This document shows, one piece after another, positions 47,586-59,807 of a stretch of 64,000 nt of DNA. The stretch's first letter is position 1. Each line of letters opens with the position of its first letter. The notes below the pieces were generated by a model that saw only the letters and a list, made by a program, of their open reading frames with translations, was not told the DNA's origin and did not search any database. The translations under genes were made by a program, and so were the position numbers. The DNA comes from Hymenoscyphus infarciens (Eukaryota > Ascomycota > Leotiomycetes > Helotiales > Helotiaceae), in NCBI GenBank assembly GCA_001414345.1, contig LLCB01000096.1, positions 1 to 64,000 of the forward strand. The letters are read 5' to 3'.

Positions 47586-49174
47586 AATAAAGCGACCGCG
47601 ACATCCGTTTTGCGAGAAAACGGATGCAATGCCAGGGTTAATGGGGGCGCTGGAGATGAGGGCGATGCTCAAATTGATGGAAAGTCGTGGTGTTGTGGTG
47701 CTATGATTGATTCAGACCTTCGCAGTATAGTCGATCTCATCTATCGGTGCATCTCCAGAGTTGGAAAGAACGGGGGAGAGGGAAAACAGGCGCTAACCCG
47801 ATGGAAAACAGCCGAACGCCTCGCCAAAACATGAATTTCAATGGCAAGAGAAGGGATCATCAGGTTTAGTATTCACGACGATTTTTTTAAGATCTGGAGA
47901 TTCACTTTACAACGGATGTGCGATGGGTAGCATGTGTATGGGAAAATGTGTGTACAGGTAGGTGTTTGTCGTTTCATTGTTCTGGTGTTATCGTAGCCCG
48001 GAATTTTGCGCAACAGCTGGCCACTAGAACGCAATGATCCCCCCTTTTTGGGTTGATCGTGTGCTCATCACTCAACCACCTCTATTGAATAGACTATCGT
48101 TAAAAAAAAGGGGGAAATAAGTACATTAGTTTTAGCAGAGAAGAGGTATTTCTTATTTCCTAATACTCTCACGAATGACTATAACTATGACATACTTTAT
48201 CTTCTGTACAGTTATTATCAGCCCACTACGGAGTTCGTGTCATTAAGATAGGGGAGCTCGGGTTGGCTGCCTCCTCGTGTACGAGACGATCCGCCGATTT
48301 TAGTATATTCTACACTGTTTATAACGATAACGAATCAAAAAGTTACAAGTATCGACTCCAAGATTAATTAGCTTCTTTAAGATCGAGTAGAAGTTATTTC
48401 GTTCTTTTTATAGTTTTCTTTCCTATTGTTAAAACTTAAGGGTGCTATAGGCACGAGCCTATACTAAAATCGGCGGATCGTCTCGTACACGATAGTTGGC
48501 TGAAGCACCAAGCTGCAAGGAATCGGCTTCTCAACACAACTCCAAACTTTTCTTTCAACTAGACTCTCGCGAGTAGCGGAAATTAAGAAAGTAACTTTTT
48601 TACTAGTTTGGTGCTTGACGATCCTCAGAACCACAACTTGCCAAGCTCAAGCAGCCGAGCTGGTCAATTAGCTAACTCCCTAAAATATTCCATTAGAGTG
48701 AAATTTCGGTGTTATCGAAAGATAGGGCGGCAGCCTGGAGCGATTATGTGTATTTTCCTTTAAGATGACGCGTCCAATACTAATTCTCATTTCAGGCAAA
48801 CATATTGGTCAAGTACTCCGCACTGACGAGAGATCATAGAAAATAGTGGTATCATTTATTTAATTATGTACGATCCTGCCCTCCTAATAAACCAAACCCG
48901 CAAGAAGAAAAAACAAAGAGGGTATCAAAACGACCGTACAACACCACATTTCCCCACTCCATTTCCTCGTCCCCCTCCCCCTCAACAACCACATATTACC
49001 AACTAACTATCATAAAAGTACATGGGATTTTGCTTTTTCCCTTTCCTTCTTCGTGATGGCGTCCGATGCGCAAATGACCAGGGGGTTTGCGACGAAAAGA
49101 TCAACACGCAAGCAAAGTGGCATGCGCTATCAAGTAGACCAAGCTGCACAACACGATAAATCATCAGTATTTGC
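47586..49174. other. Intergenic with a MITE, no gene seen
   Basis: The region contains the VID21 promoter (to about 48000), the inverted-repeat element at 48270-48494 and the 3' flank of the stomatin-family gene. Short frames have no coding character. Confidence 0.5.
48270..48494. mobile_element. MITE with perfect 33-bp inverted repeats and 8-bp target duplication
   Basis: The arms 48275-48307 and 48460-48492 are exact reverse complements (33 of 33; left arm begins TCGTGTACGAGACGATCCGC). The 152-bp core is AT-rich and non-coding. The octamer GTTGGCTG occurs at 48262-48269 and again at 48495-48502, immediately outside the element, as expected for an 8-bp target-site duplication of the hAT type. 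Arm identity suggests a fairly recent insertion that has escaped RIP. Confidence 0.8.
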
Positions 49175-50345
49175 TTAGATGGTCTCAACGACACGAGAGT
49201 TAATAGCTTGTTGGAAACCGGAACCAGTACCTCCAAAGTCACTATCGTGGGATGCTGAAGCACCTCCATGCTGTTGGACTCCCTCTCCATGCTGATCGGC
49301 CAACGCCATCGAAGCGGCGATATTAGGAGCTCCTGGCAAGAAGATAACCTTGCTGTTGGCTGATTTAGCCATTGCTTGCATGGCCTCGAGATATCTGATT
49401 TGCATAGCTGGTGCGCTGGATAGAATGTCTGCGGCTTGACGCATGAGTTTGGCAGATTCGACTTCGGCGCGAGCGGCAATAACCTTGGACTCTCCAATAC
49501 GCTTGGATTGAGCGGCCATGGAGAGGGAGTCTTGCAGCTCGTTGCTGAAAATAATGTCTTTGATGAGCATGCTTTCAACCTTGACTCCCCATCCTGCCGC
49601 GACGTCCTCGATAATTTCTCCGATGGATTGCGCTACTTCTTCACGACGCTCGATGACATCTTGTAGAACTCGTGCACCGACAACGTGGCGAAGGGTGGTT
49701 TGAGTACGTTCTACCAATGCTTGCTTGATGTTGGAGATTCCGAAGGCTGCCTTGTGTGGTGAGGTAATGTGATAGTAAATAACGGAGGTCAAGTGGAGAG
49801 TAACATTGTCTTTGGTCATGCAAACTTGTTGTCCAACCTCTGTGTAGAAGATTAGGTACGAAATATATAGAAATAGCTAAAAACCACTTACCAACGATTT
49901 GGATCTTGACATCGACTTGAATGAGGCGTTCACTGAGAGGGTTGATCTTGACGAGACCAGGATCCACAGCACGATAAAATCGACCGAATTTCGTGACGAG
50001 GCCAACATTTCCTTGCGAGACAGGTTTGTATGGGTTAGGACAGAGAATACAACATGGAATAGCGCCCATAGTTCCAATGCAAGCTCCAAGAGCGTTGACT
50101 AGATGTTGTTAGCAGGTAAAAGTCGAGGTGGCGCAAACAGACTACATACTCATGCTTCCGTACCAGCCATGAGCTTGCGCATCGTCGCCTTGAAGGACCT
50201 GGGCATAACTGGGTTGAAGGTCTTCTCTGCGCGGAGGTTCGACATGGACGAGAGGGTTGTCGCTACGCGCGGTTCGCTGGGTCCCATTGCCATTGACGGT
50301 TGACGAGCCGGCGTGGCTGTCCTTTCGAGGATCGAGTCCCGACAT
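49175..50345 (-). CDS. Stomatin/band-7 (SPFH) family membrane protein
   Basis: The exons are 50345-50150, 50098-49892 and 49839-49175, giving 355 aa; introns are 51 and 52 bp. The N-terminal about 65 residues are hydrophilic. A hydrophobic hairpin-like segment rich in Cys and Gly follows (INALGACIGTMGAIPCCILC), as in stomatins. The SPFH domain is clear: PVSQGNVGLVTKFGRFYRAV, DPGLVKINPLSE, TKDNVTLHLTSVIYYHI, RTQTTLRHVVGARVLQDVIE, GWGVKVESMLIKDIIF. It ends with the oligomerisation segment AMQAMAKSANSKVIFLPG. These proteins form oligomers on the inner leaflet and organise lipid microdomains and channels. The cysteines before the domain may be palmitoylated (inference). Confidence 0.92.
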
Positions 50346-51237
50346 ATTATGTGGTGGTGGTGGTGGAGGAGAATTGCAAGAGCAAAGATCGAGGGGAAAG
50401 ATGTGAGATTGGCGGAGTGTGGTATTGTAGAATATAGTAGAGGTGTGATGGGTATGAGAAGGGGAAGCTGTTTGTTCTTATTAAATAAACAGAGAGAGCA
50501 GAAGCTGGCGCAAAAAGGTGGTGTGCTTCCGTGAGCTCCACTGCTACCCTTGTCGCATCCTGGTAGGATGTGGAAAGTGGGTCTAAGGGTTCGACATCAT
50601 TGCGGGGGAATTGGTGGAAAGAGCCACGGGACGGGGCAGGGAGAGATATGATTGGCCATTTCGAGCAATTGTGGGCTGAGGGGTTGATACATTCGCTGAG
50701 ACACTTGCTCTTGCCCCTTCGACAGTACATGCCGTTGATTTCACATACCTAGGTACGGAGTACAAAGTAATTCGTAGACTATCTTTTTGCTCCGTTATTC
50801 AACTCTTTTTCTTTTCTTTTGGGTGCGGATGCTTTCAAAATTACTCGGAATTCACAAGGCCGACTCGGTGGCTAACTCAACTCGGAAGCTACGCTACGCT
50901 ACCAATTTCACAGCCAGCGCGCAGTGAAGTTAAGCCATCTTTGGGTGCTCTTGCCTTGCCTTGCCTTGTAGTGACATCCCTGTCTCTGATCGCTTCTGTT
51001 CTCTGTTTTCTACAATCCACTCCCTGTACGACATCACCACATCACTACCGCCTCCAATTTTCCGACATGCTCCGTCTTACCTACTGGTACAAACAAATAC
51101 CTCACACCAAGTTCCACGAATCCACGATATGACCCAAGTAACACTGCCCTTCCTTCGAGAAGCGAGAGAGCATTCCACACTGCGAGTATTACTTCACGGC
51201 TTACGAGCAGCAGACTGCGGTAGCCAGAGTCAGAATA
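50346..51237. other. Intergenic, no gene seen
   Basis: This is promoter-side sequence of the stomatin gene and the 5' side of a doubtful ORF. A short CTTGC repeat lies near 50950-50970. No coding signal was accepted. Confidence 0.45.
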
Positions 51238-52029
51238 ATGCCTCATACCATCCATTCACCATTCAATTCCATCACAGCACATATCAGAACTAAATTCACT
51301 CTCTACCCAGCCATTCATCCCAATTCGTCAATTCGTCAATTCAGACAGCAAAAAACGCTCGGCCGGTCAGCGTGCCGAGTGGCCACAACAACAATGAAAA
51401 TGGAAGATCATGAGACCGACTGTTCTTTCAAAAGACTTCGCCCCCGAACATCAACATCACCACCATCCTTCGAGAAGCCTTCCTCAACAGGCAACGGCAA
51501 CCCCTTTCCTTGGGATCATCTCGTCTGTCGCCCGCCGTATCCGTATCCGTGGAACGAAGTGCCGATTCTTTCCTACCCAGCTAACCAAATCCAACTAGCA
51601 CTAAGCCTCATTGCCAAGATATCGCGCTCATCACTTCTTCGCGCCAACCAAATCCCAATATCAAACCCACTCAAAGGCGATTTGGAATGTCGATGGATGT
51701 CTGCCTATTCCTCGGGTGCGAATTGTTTTCAGAACCTTCCTCTCACACCATTTCTTCTCTCCATCTCTCACATCGCCCGACTGATTTGCATCTACGATGC
51801 ACCATCATTGAGAGTAGGTGGAGGCGCAGTTCGCAGCCTCCCAACCTCATTTGCGGAAATACTCGATAACTTCGGTAGAACACTCCTTGGGCATTACCAT
51901 TCTTTTCTGCAAGGAAAGTACATTTTTTACCGTTCGCACACCCATTTGCAGTTTGTGGATCCATATTTTTCGTTCTTAGCAAAACACCATTGGCTGTACG
52001 GATTTTCCATCGTTCTGCCATTCTGTTAG
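51238..52029 (+). CDS. Hypothetical orphan ORF, 263 codons
   Basis: An uninterrupted frame starts at ATG 51238, with an alternative start MKMEDHETDCSFKRLRPR at 51394. No domain is recognised. The C-terminal half has aromatic and leucine-rich stretches (LPLTPFLLSISHIARLICIY, KHHWLYGFSIVLPFC). Length is the main argument for coding. The opposite strand in this stretch has no long frame. Codon use is not strongly fungal-like, and no intron is seen. It may be a lineage-specific gene or a chance ORF. Confidence 0.35.
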   Translation: MPHTIHSPFNSITAHIRTKFTLYPAIHPNSSIRQFRQQKTLGRSACRVATTTMKMEDHETDCSFKRLRPRTSTSPPSFEKPSSTGNGNPFPWDHLVCRPPYPYPWNEVPILSYPANQIQLALSLIAKISRSSLLRANQIPISNPLKGDLECRWMSAYSSGANCFQNLPLTPFLLSISHIARLICIYDAPSLRVGGGAVRSLPTSFAEILDNFGRTLLGHYHSFLQGKYIFYRSHTHLQFVDPYFSFLAKHHWLYGFSIVLPFC

Positions 52030-52808
52030 CCTGACGGCATTATCATCCGCGGTTGGGTCGAGTTTGACAAATATGTGCGCAAGGCGCATGGGCAAATAGT
52101 CTCAAGTTTCAAGCCTTATTTTTGTTTTTATGTAAGTCGAGGGAGGGCTATGTTTTTGCTTGGGCAGACGGTAAGATGGAGGCTCGGATTTGGGATCATG
52201 TGTCATTTTTATGTCAAGATCCTAGACCAGAGGGGGCGGTAGATTGTATTGGAAAATCGATCAGGCTTATAAGTTTGAGCCACTGTTGTGAAGTCACTAC
52301 TCTACACCGAAACGGCATCTTTCTGGGTCAACTTTAGTCCCTCCTGTCTTCGGTATCTTGGATGCTAAAGCCAGATACCTGGATACTCGAGTTTCGATTA
52401 TACGACGAAGAGTCCCATGTTGTCAACAATTAATCTTTTGGAGACCTGCTTTCCTAGAGCTTCTAGTAAACCCTTTTCAAATAAGCGCTGTTTGGTAAAG
52501 CGATGTCGTTTGTTATTCTAGATTGTAAGATCGGCCTCAAGAAAGATGGAGATACCAATTTAAACAAATGGGCCTCAGATTCACTCTCAACAAGAGATCA
52601 ATCAAGACACATCTTAAGCAAGTGGAGAAATTTACCAACATCACTTCCTAACCAAGAAGGTTGGTTCACCTACACTGGGGACACTGCAACGAATTTGCGA
52701 CCCCTTCTAAACACCCCTCACTACCCTAAACTATATTTGCATCACTCTATTCATCACTCACCTCCTAGAACGTTCGATCTTGCTTCCAATCACCAATAAC
52801 AACCTAAA
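52030..52808. other. Intergenic, no gene seen
   Basis: A 98-codon frame (52503-52799) has no recognisable character. The segment leads to the 3' end of the truncated transporter on the other strand. Confidence 0.45.
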
Positions 52809-53090
52809 CTAAAACCTTGTCTCCCCAACCACCCTCTCTTTCTCCAACCTAGCAGCCCTCTCATTACTCTTCTTCCCCACCTCCACACTCCTCATACAAC
52901 AAGCCGCCGCAATAGCCAAAACCCCAAACGCAACCGCAACCAAGAAAACAAGTTTAAATCCCTCAAAATAACTCTCCTTAACCGCCAACTGCGCAGCTCG
53001 AATAACTTCCGGCGTAAAACCTGCGACTTTTTGATATGCTAATAATGTGTTCGTAGCAGAAGCTTTTAGAAGGGCGGAGAAAGAACCTGT
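52809..53090 (-). pseudogene. C-terminal remnant of a TRI12-type MFS transporter
   Basis: The last about 90 codons of the minus-strand frame resemble the end of fungal TRI12/siderophore-type major facilitator transporters. They read AGFTPEVIRAAQLAVKESYF, then FKLVFLVAVAFGVLAIAAACC as the last transmembrane helix, then a short charged tail with a normal stop. Upstream the frame loses family character and runs into the RIP-degraded block, and no other transporter helices are found. The gene has therefore lost most of its length at the AT-rich boundary. Confidence 0.6.
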
Positions 53091-54182
53091 GAAACCGGCA
53101 GCGAAGAAGAAGAAAACATGGGAGGCGAGTTTGGTGGCTTGGCTATAGAAGAGGCGTTGTGATTTGTGTAGATGGATGTGTAGATAGATGTGTAGATTAC
53201 TTCTACGACTGCACTGCCTAGCAAACGGGACGTTGAAACGAGTCCTATCGCTACACCACTGTTTTTGGAGCCTTAGTACAGAAAACACAAAATTCACGAG
53301 AAGAACGGGAGGAATATAGATCTATCTCCTTCTGATTATCTAACTCTAAGCTTACTGTTCTAAAACGTAACAGACTATAACTCGTCGCCGCCACCCCTGC
53401 TATTAAAATAAAAGTAATAGCTCACTCCTTATTCTCAATTGATGGCTTGCTAGCGCAACAGTGAGTATAGTTTACGTGATAGCGTGGAAGATTAGTTACT
53501 AGCGCTCGTGGCCTACCCCGGGCATAATAGTTATGTAGTAGATAGTCGAAATGATAGTTAAGAAACTAGTTATATTTACGTAGAAGCCGTGTATTATAAA
53601 ATCGTTTTAGGAGATAAAGAGGAGAGGGGAGAGTCGTAGCTCAAGACTGAGAGTTCGTTAGATAGAGAGAGGGTTGGGAAATAAAGAGTGATAGCTTACG
53701 CGAGGTTACTATAGTAGAGCATTCCGTATACAAAGGCGACTACGAGGAGAGCTATGAAATAAAACTAAGGTCTATATGTTTTTTATTTCAATAGATAGAG
53801 TATACTTACTCGCGCTAGTAGTAAAATCGGATATACTAAGGTATATAAACTTCCTAAAATCCTAAAAGAAGAAATAGAATATTTAGAAGAATAATAAAAG
53901 CGAAAATAGAAGTACTCTCTTATAAAGTAATAGTTCTACTCTATATTTACTTTAAATTAGTACTAATACTAAGTATAAGAATTCTTCTTAGATACTCTAT
54001 TAATATCTACTAATAAGTATTAGTATATAAGTAGTAGTTAAAGTAAATAAGTCTATGAAATTACGTTCTTTTAAAAGTTCTAGCTTTGTTTTAGGATTCT
54101 TAGAATATTTGAATACTTTCGAATATTAGAGGTTTATAACTAAGAAATAGAAGGACTAGAGTAGCGAACTTAAACGCGAAAT

Positions 54183-54516
54183 TATAATAGTACGAAATAT
54201 ATACTATAGAAGAAGAGGTATATAAGAGTGCTTTCGAGACTAAATAACGTATGTAAATACTAGGTACTAATATAGAAGAAAAGGAAAAACTATCTCTCTC
54301 TAACTCTAGGAGTAGGCTACTATATATAAGAGGTTCAGACTATATAAAAGAGTCTGAAATCGACTAACGTTATACGTCGGCTAATATAAAAGCCCGAACC
54401 TACGTAACCTTCTTAAAATAGATAATATAAGATAATAGTAGTTAAAATAATAATCTATAGCTAAAACCTTATATATAGTAGATACTACTAGCTATCTAGA
54501 ATAGTATACTATTATA
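54183..54516 (-). repeat. LTR of the RIP-mutated retrotransposon (left copy)
   Basis: This 334-bp copy is aligned by eye with the right copy and with the solo LTRs at 58847 and 59808. It shares ATAGTACGAAATATATACTA, ACGTTATACGTCGGCTAATA and ATAATCTATAGCTAAAACCT blocks. Confidence 0.85.
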
Positions 54517-56809
54517 TCTCTCTCTCTTAAAAAAGACTCGTTCTCGAGTCTACCTATCTTATTATTTAGAGTTGAATTAAGATAGTATAAGTAGTATAAC
54601 ATTTATTATATTTTATTAATTTTATTATAAGCGAGAAGTTAAGATATTAGTACTAAATTATATTTATTAATACTTATAAAGAGACTTTGTTTCTAATCCT
54701 TTAATATTAAAAGTAAGTATTCGCGTTTATTAAAAGAGTATAGTCTAATCTATCTAGTAGATTAGAAAAAGTTTAAAGTAAACTCGAAAGTTTAGAGTAG
54801 AGTTAAAGGTTGTTTAGTTAAGAGGTAGTAATAACTTAGTTAAGAGCTTACTTTAAGAGTGTACTAATCTATATCTAATTTAAATTTAAATAAAAAAGTA
54901 AAAGAAAGTAAGAAAGTAAAGACTATAAGACTCTATACTAGAGTTAGTAGAGTTTTAGCTAGTTAAAGACGGAGTTAATACCGAAGTTATTAAAGTTAAA
55001 ATTGTTATTTAAGTATCTAGAGATAATAAAAGAGGTGGTTTTAGCTAGTTAAAGAGTTGTTATTAAAAGTTATTATATTACCTTATTCTCTTTAGAAGTA
55101 CTTAAAGACTTAATTATTATCTTCCGATTCCGATTCTACTTTAGAAGTAGTAGAAGATTCGCTATTAGATTATAAAGAGTTCGGATTTTAGACTAAAGTG
55201 TTAATATTCTATAACTTAGCGTTTTAGCGTATCTTCTTATCTAATACTAAAAGATTAGATACTATTTCAATAAAGTTATAATTCTATTATCTCTTTCTTA
55301 AAGTAGCTAAGTTTTAAAGCCGTAGTATAATCTTATTTTATATTTAAAAGAACTATTCCAATTCTAGTATATCTCTAAGTATAGCTATACTTAAAAAGCA
55401 ACTCTTAAAATTAGTAAAAGTTTCTTTAGCGTTATCTATTTATAAGGCTACGAAAGTATTCTAAGTATCCTCTATTTCGTTACTAGTTAAAAAGTAGATA
55501 TCTAAAAGAGTAACTATGTCTTCTTAATCTTTAAAAGTAAGGTCTAACTCTAACTCGTATCTAGGCTCTAGGTAATTCCTAGCTAGTCTAGTTATCGTAC
55601 TCTAAATAAGAGCTTTATATATTAGAGATAAACTATAGTAGTTAGTATTTATATAGAGTCTATCTTATACTAATATCTTCTATTATTAGTATATAGGTAA
55701 AATGCTATTATTTAAAGGTTTAATCTTTTTAGTTATCTTACTTTTTCGTTAGAAGGTATTTAAAGAGGCTTTAGTACTATATTAGGTAGAGAAATATTAG
55801 AAGGTATTAGAGGCAGCTATCTATAGCTGAAAGAGGTATAAAAGCAAAGGTTAGTTTAAACGAAGGTTTAAAAGAGAGTCGGATTAGAGAGAGTTTAGAG
55901 GCGAAGTAAGTTATTAACTTTAAAATATAAGCTCGTCTACTCTCTTTTCTAGCTCGGCTAGCTAATCCTTTATTTCTCGATTTTCTACTTCTAAAGCTTA
56001 TATAACTAACTATATCTAGTCTATATTTAAGAAGTCTTACTTATTTTTATTATTTTATTAAGATCTTCTAGATCTTAGTATATAGATACTATTTAGACAG
56101 CTTTTAGAAAGAGAGGTAGTCCTAAAAGAGAGTTATTACTTAACGTCTTATAATAGAACTAAATTCGATATCTTTATCGATTTAGAGAGAGAGAGAGAGA
56201 TAAGGTTAGATTCGGAAGCCTTTATAATAACTATAGCATATCGACTTATTTACTAAACCTAGAGTTATTAGAAGTCTTAAGAATACTTAGTATATTCTAC
56301 TTCTTTAATATATAATATACGATTTTTACTAGCTATCTAAAACCGATACTAAACTCTAATATTACTAGCTATCTAGGTAGTCTTCGATTACTCGGCTATT
56401 TAAGAATATGTTATTATAGTTCGATTCTAGGCTAAATCGAAATCGAAATAAAGAGCGATAATAAGCTTAAAAGAGATATTATAAAAGCTATTACTAGCGA
56501 AGTCGAGTTTTTCCTTTTTATATAATAGTACGAAATATATACTATAGAAGAAGAGGTATATAAGAGTACGTTTAAGACTAAATAACGTATATAAATACTA
56601 GACACTAATATAGAAGAAAAGGAAAAACTATCTCTCTCTAACTCTAGAAGTAGACTACTATATATAAGAGGTTTAGACTATATAAAAGAGTCTAAAACCG
56701 ACTAACGTTATACGTCGGCTAATATAAAAGCTCGAATCTATAGAACCTTTCTAAAATAGATAATATAAGATAATAGTAGCTGAAATAATAATCTATAGCT
56801 AAAACCTTA

Positions 56810-57784
56810 TATTACGCGGAAATAGAGTTATATAACACTCTATTTCCCTTCTATATATAGTAGAGTTTTCACCTTCGAATATAAGGCTTCTTAGAGCGTT
56901 TTTAACCTAAAAATACGTTATAGTTATAAGCCCGGTTTATACGTATAGTGTACTCTTATAACTTCTTTATCTTCTGCTTACGTATTCAACGTATTACGAC
57001 GTATTCGGAACGCTCTCCGCTGTCGGTTAGCGTAACTAACCTCTTAATACTTACTTTTAATAAGTAGAGGCTCTTCTAACTTCGAATACGAGACTCTTCT
57101 AATAAGCGTGAATAAGGACTCTTCTAATAAGCGTAGATAGGACTCTTCTATAGAACGCTCTCGAATTCGAATATAGTAAAAGCCTTACTCGAGTAGGTAT
57201 ATTAATTCAGCAGCTTACTCTCTCGACGAGCTTATATAAGCCTAGCTACGAAGCTAGCTATCGCTACTCTTAGAGGTGTTATAAACCGGAAGCCTAGCGG
57301 CGCGCTAGCTACTCTAAGAGATGCTCGATTAAGACGATTCAGAAGCCTAGTACTCTATAAAGCTAGTATATAAATATAACGCTAACTATAAGCTACTATA
57401 TCTCACGAACGCTATCTACTATCTTTACTAAAGCTAGAGCTAATAACGTGCTAGAGTATAAGAGAGGAAGTTAGATAGGATCTAGGAGTAGGACTTTACT
57501 CTTAAGAATATTATCTAGAGAATCGCTGTTTAGAAGTTTAAAATAATATATATAGCTTCGTAGGTTTCTCTATAGCAGGAATAGAGAGCGATATAGTTAA
57601 GAGGTTCTTTTATAATCTAGTCTACTATTATTATAAGCCTAGGAAGTTATCTCTTCTAGACCTAAGAGGTGTATTACGCGGAAATAGAGTTATATAACAC
57701 TCTATTTCCTCTATATATATAGTAGAGTTTTTACCTTCGAATATAAGGCTTCTTAGAGCGTTTTTAACCTAAAAATACGTTATA
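56810..57784 (+). mobile_element. Miniature LTR element (TRIM-like), 975 bp, nested in an LTR
   Basis: Two 113-bp direct repeats (56810-56922 and 57672-57784) share TATTACGCGGAAATAGAGTT at the start and AACCTAAAAATACGTTATA at the end. They bound about 749 bp of non-coding sequence. The host LTR is interrupted exactly here: sequence before and after rejoins to match the intact left LTR. The flanking target duplication is CCTTA/TCTTA (or CTTAT exactly if the boundary shifts one base). The ends TA..TA correspond to RIP-mutated TG..CA. With no coding capacity and size near 1 kb it fits a terminal-repeat retrotransposon in miniature. The strand is tentative. Confidence 0.85.
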
Positions 57785-58846
57785 TCTTATATATAGCAGG
57801 TACTACTAGCTATCTAAGATAGTATACTATTATAGAAATACTAAGAATAGTAAGTTCTTTATCTTAGTTTAAGAGAGATAATAAACGTATATAAACTTAG
57901 AGTATTAAACGTTACTAGTAGATTTATAACCTCGGTAATACTTATTAGATAAGATTAGTAATTCGTATATATAAGAAAAACGTATCTTCTAAAATATACT
58001 CGTAAACTCTAAAGATAACTTTACTAGTAATTATAGTAGAGATATTCTTTACTATAGTACTAATAAGTAAGTAAATATATTCTAAAGCTATACTAGTACT
58101 AGAAAACTAACGTCTATTAAAAATATCTACGAGTCTACTACTAATTATAATAATTACTACTACTATAAGATTCTACTTAGCTATAAGCTAGAAGAGAGTT
58201 TAGAGAAGAAGAAAGAGAGAGAAGTAAACGAGATAGTAATCTAGATATAATAAAAGTAAAAAGATATATATTATATTAAAATAATAGAGACTATATATTC
58301 TTAAATAAAGAGTACTAAAGAGGTAAATAAATTAAAGAGACTAATAAAGATTATAAGAATAGTCTACTAACCTATTATAAGCTTTTCTTTCTTCTATTCT
58401 ATAAGTAGACTAGTTAGTACTAGCTATCTATTCGCGATCTTATTACTACTTATTAAAATCTTCTCTTCTATAAGTAGCTACTATTATTATTTATTATCTT
58501 TATAACTATTTCCACTCTAAGGAATTTCTTAACTTCTAATATAATATACTAGAAAGAGAAAGAAACGAGAGTAAACTAGTAACTCGCTCTTCTCTATTCT
58601 TCTCTTAATATATATATAAAATTCTTTTTTTTATTAAAAAATCAGAAATATAAGTCTAAATAAAAACTAATAAGACTAGATACTAATAGCCTTTCTATAT
58701 ATAGAGATCTAGAGAGAAGTAGAGATAAAAAATATAATAAAGCGAGTCTAGATTATTAATATAAGATAGTACTCGCTATCTGAATTAATATAAATTAGAA
58801 ATCAAAGATCTATAACTTAATAAAGTATATATTAACTAGGAAATAC

Positions 58847-59167
58847 TATAATAGCCTACTATTCTATATAGCCGAGATTATATAATATATATTATATATA
58901 TAAGGTTTTAGTAGTTATTATTTTATATTATCTAATTTAGAAAGGTTTTAGATTTAGCTTTTAAACAGCTTTTAGACCTCTTTATATTATCTAAACCTCT
59001 TTTTATATCGTCTAAATCTCTTATATATAGCTAGCTACTCTTCTATAGTTAGAAAAGACTAGTTTAGCCTTTTCTTTTATATTAGTATCTAGTATTTATA
59101 TATATTATTCTACTAAATATACTCTTATATATCTCTTTAATAGTAGTATATATTTTATATTATTATA
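58847..59167 (+). mobile_element. Solo LTR, opposite orientation
   Basis: The reverse complement matches the 334-bp LTR: it starts TATAATAGCCTACTATTC and ends AGTATATATTTTATATTATT plus ATA. The flanks AATAC (58842-58846) and AATAT (59168-59172) are a 5-bp duplication with one C/T change. It is about 321 bp and more diverged than the paired LTRs. Confidence 0.75.
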
Positions 59168-59807
59168 AATATAAAGAAGTAAATAAATTAATAAAAAGAG
59201 AATATTTGAAGAAGAATAAGTTTTTAGCTATAATACTAATACTTAGTTTAGCTTCTATCTATAAAACTGAAATTAGAATAGTATAAGAGTAGTAGATTAT
59301 ATATATTAAATACTTTAGTATATATTCTCTTATATATCTTCTTTTTAGACTAATTAGAAAGCTTTCTAAGTATCTTACTAATATAAGAGTAAAAAGAGTA
59401 AGTATTATAAGCTATCGCACTTATTTAAGAGACTAAAAGTACTAACTAATTCTAGCGAGCGTATTATAAAGAGATATAGAGGTATAGTTAAAAAAGAGCT
59501 TAATATAATATTAAAAGTAATAGAAAGTAGTATTATTAGAATAGAAGTTACTTAGTATAAGAGAAGATATATATATATCTCTCTCTACTTATTAAGTTAA
59601 TTTCTTAATTTACTATAAACCTCTTTTATATATTTTAAGACTTATTAGTTTATAAACTAGAATAATTAGATACTTACTTAAGACTTAGAATTTTATCTTA
59701 TTCTTATAACTCTTCTATATCTTCTAGTAGAATTATTTTAAATAAGTATATATAAAATCCTAGAAGTTCTTTACTTTTAGATATCTAAACTAGATCTAGT
59801 AAATATT

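Larger units (their letters stand above)
54183..57834 (-). mobile_element. Non-autonomous LTR retrotransposon (RIP-mutated) with nested insertion
   Basis: The left LTR is 54183-54516 (334 bp) and the right LTR is 56521-57834, also 334 bp after removing the nested element. Both begin TATAATAG and end CTATTATA, that is TG..CA after RIP. The pentamer GAAAT lies directly outside both ends (54178-54182 and 57835-57839). LTR differences are almost all C/T or G/A. The internal region is only 2004 bp, too short for a full gag-pol, so it is non-autonomous. Next to the left LTR the minus strand carries a purine tract (AAGAGAGAGAGA), the expected polypurine tract, which gives the orientation. No protein could be read. 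Confidence 0.85.
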
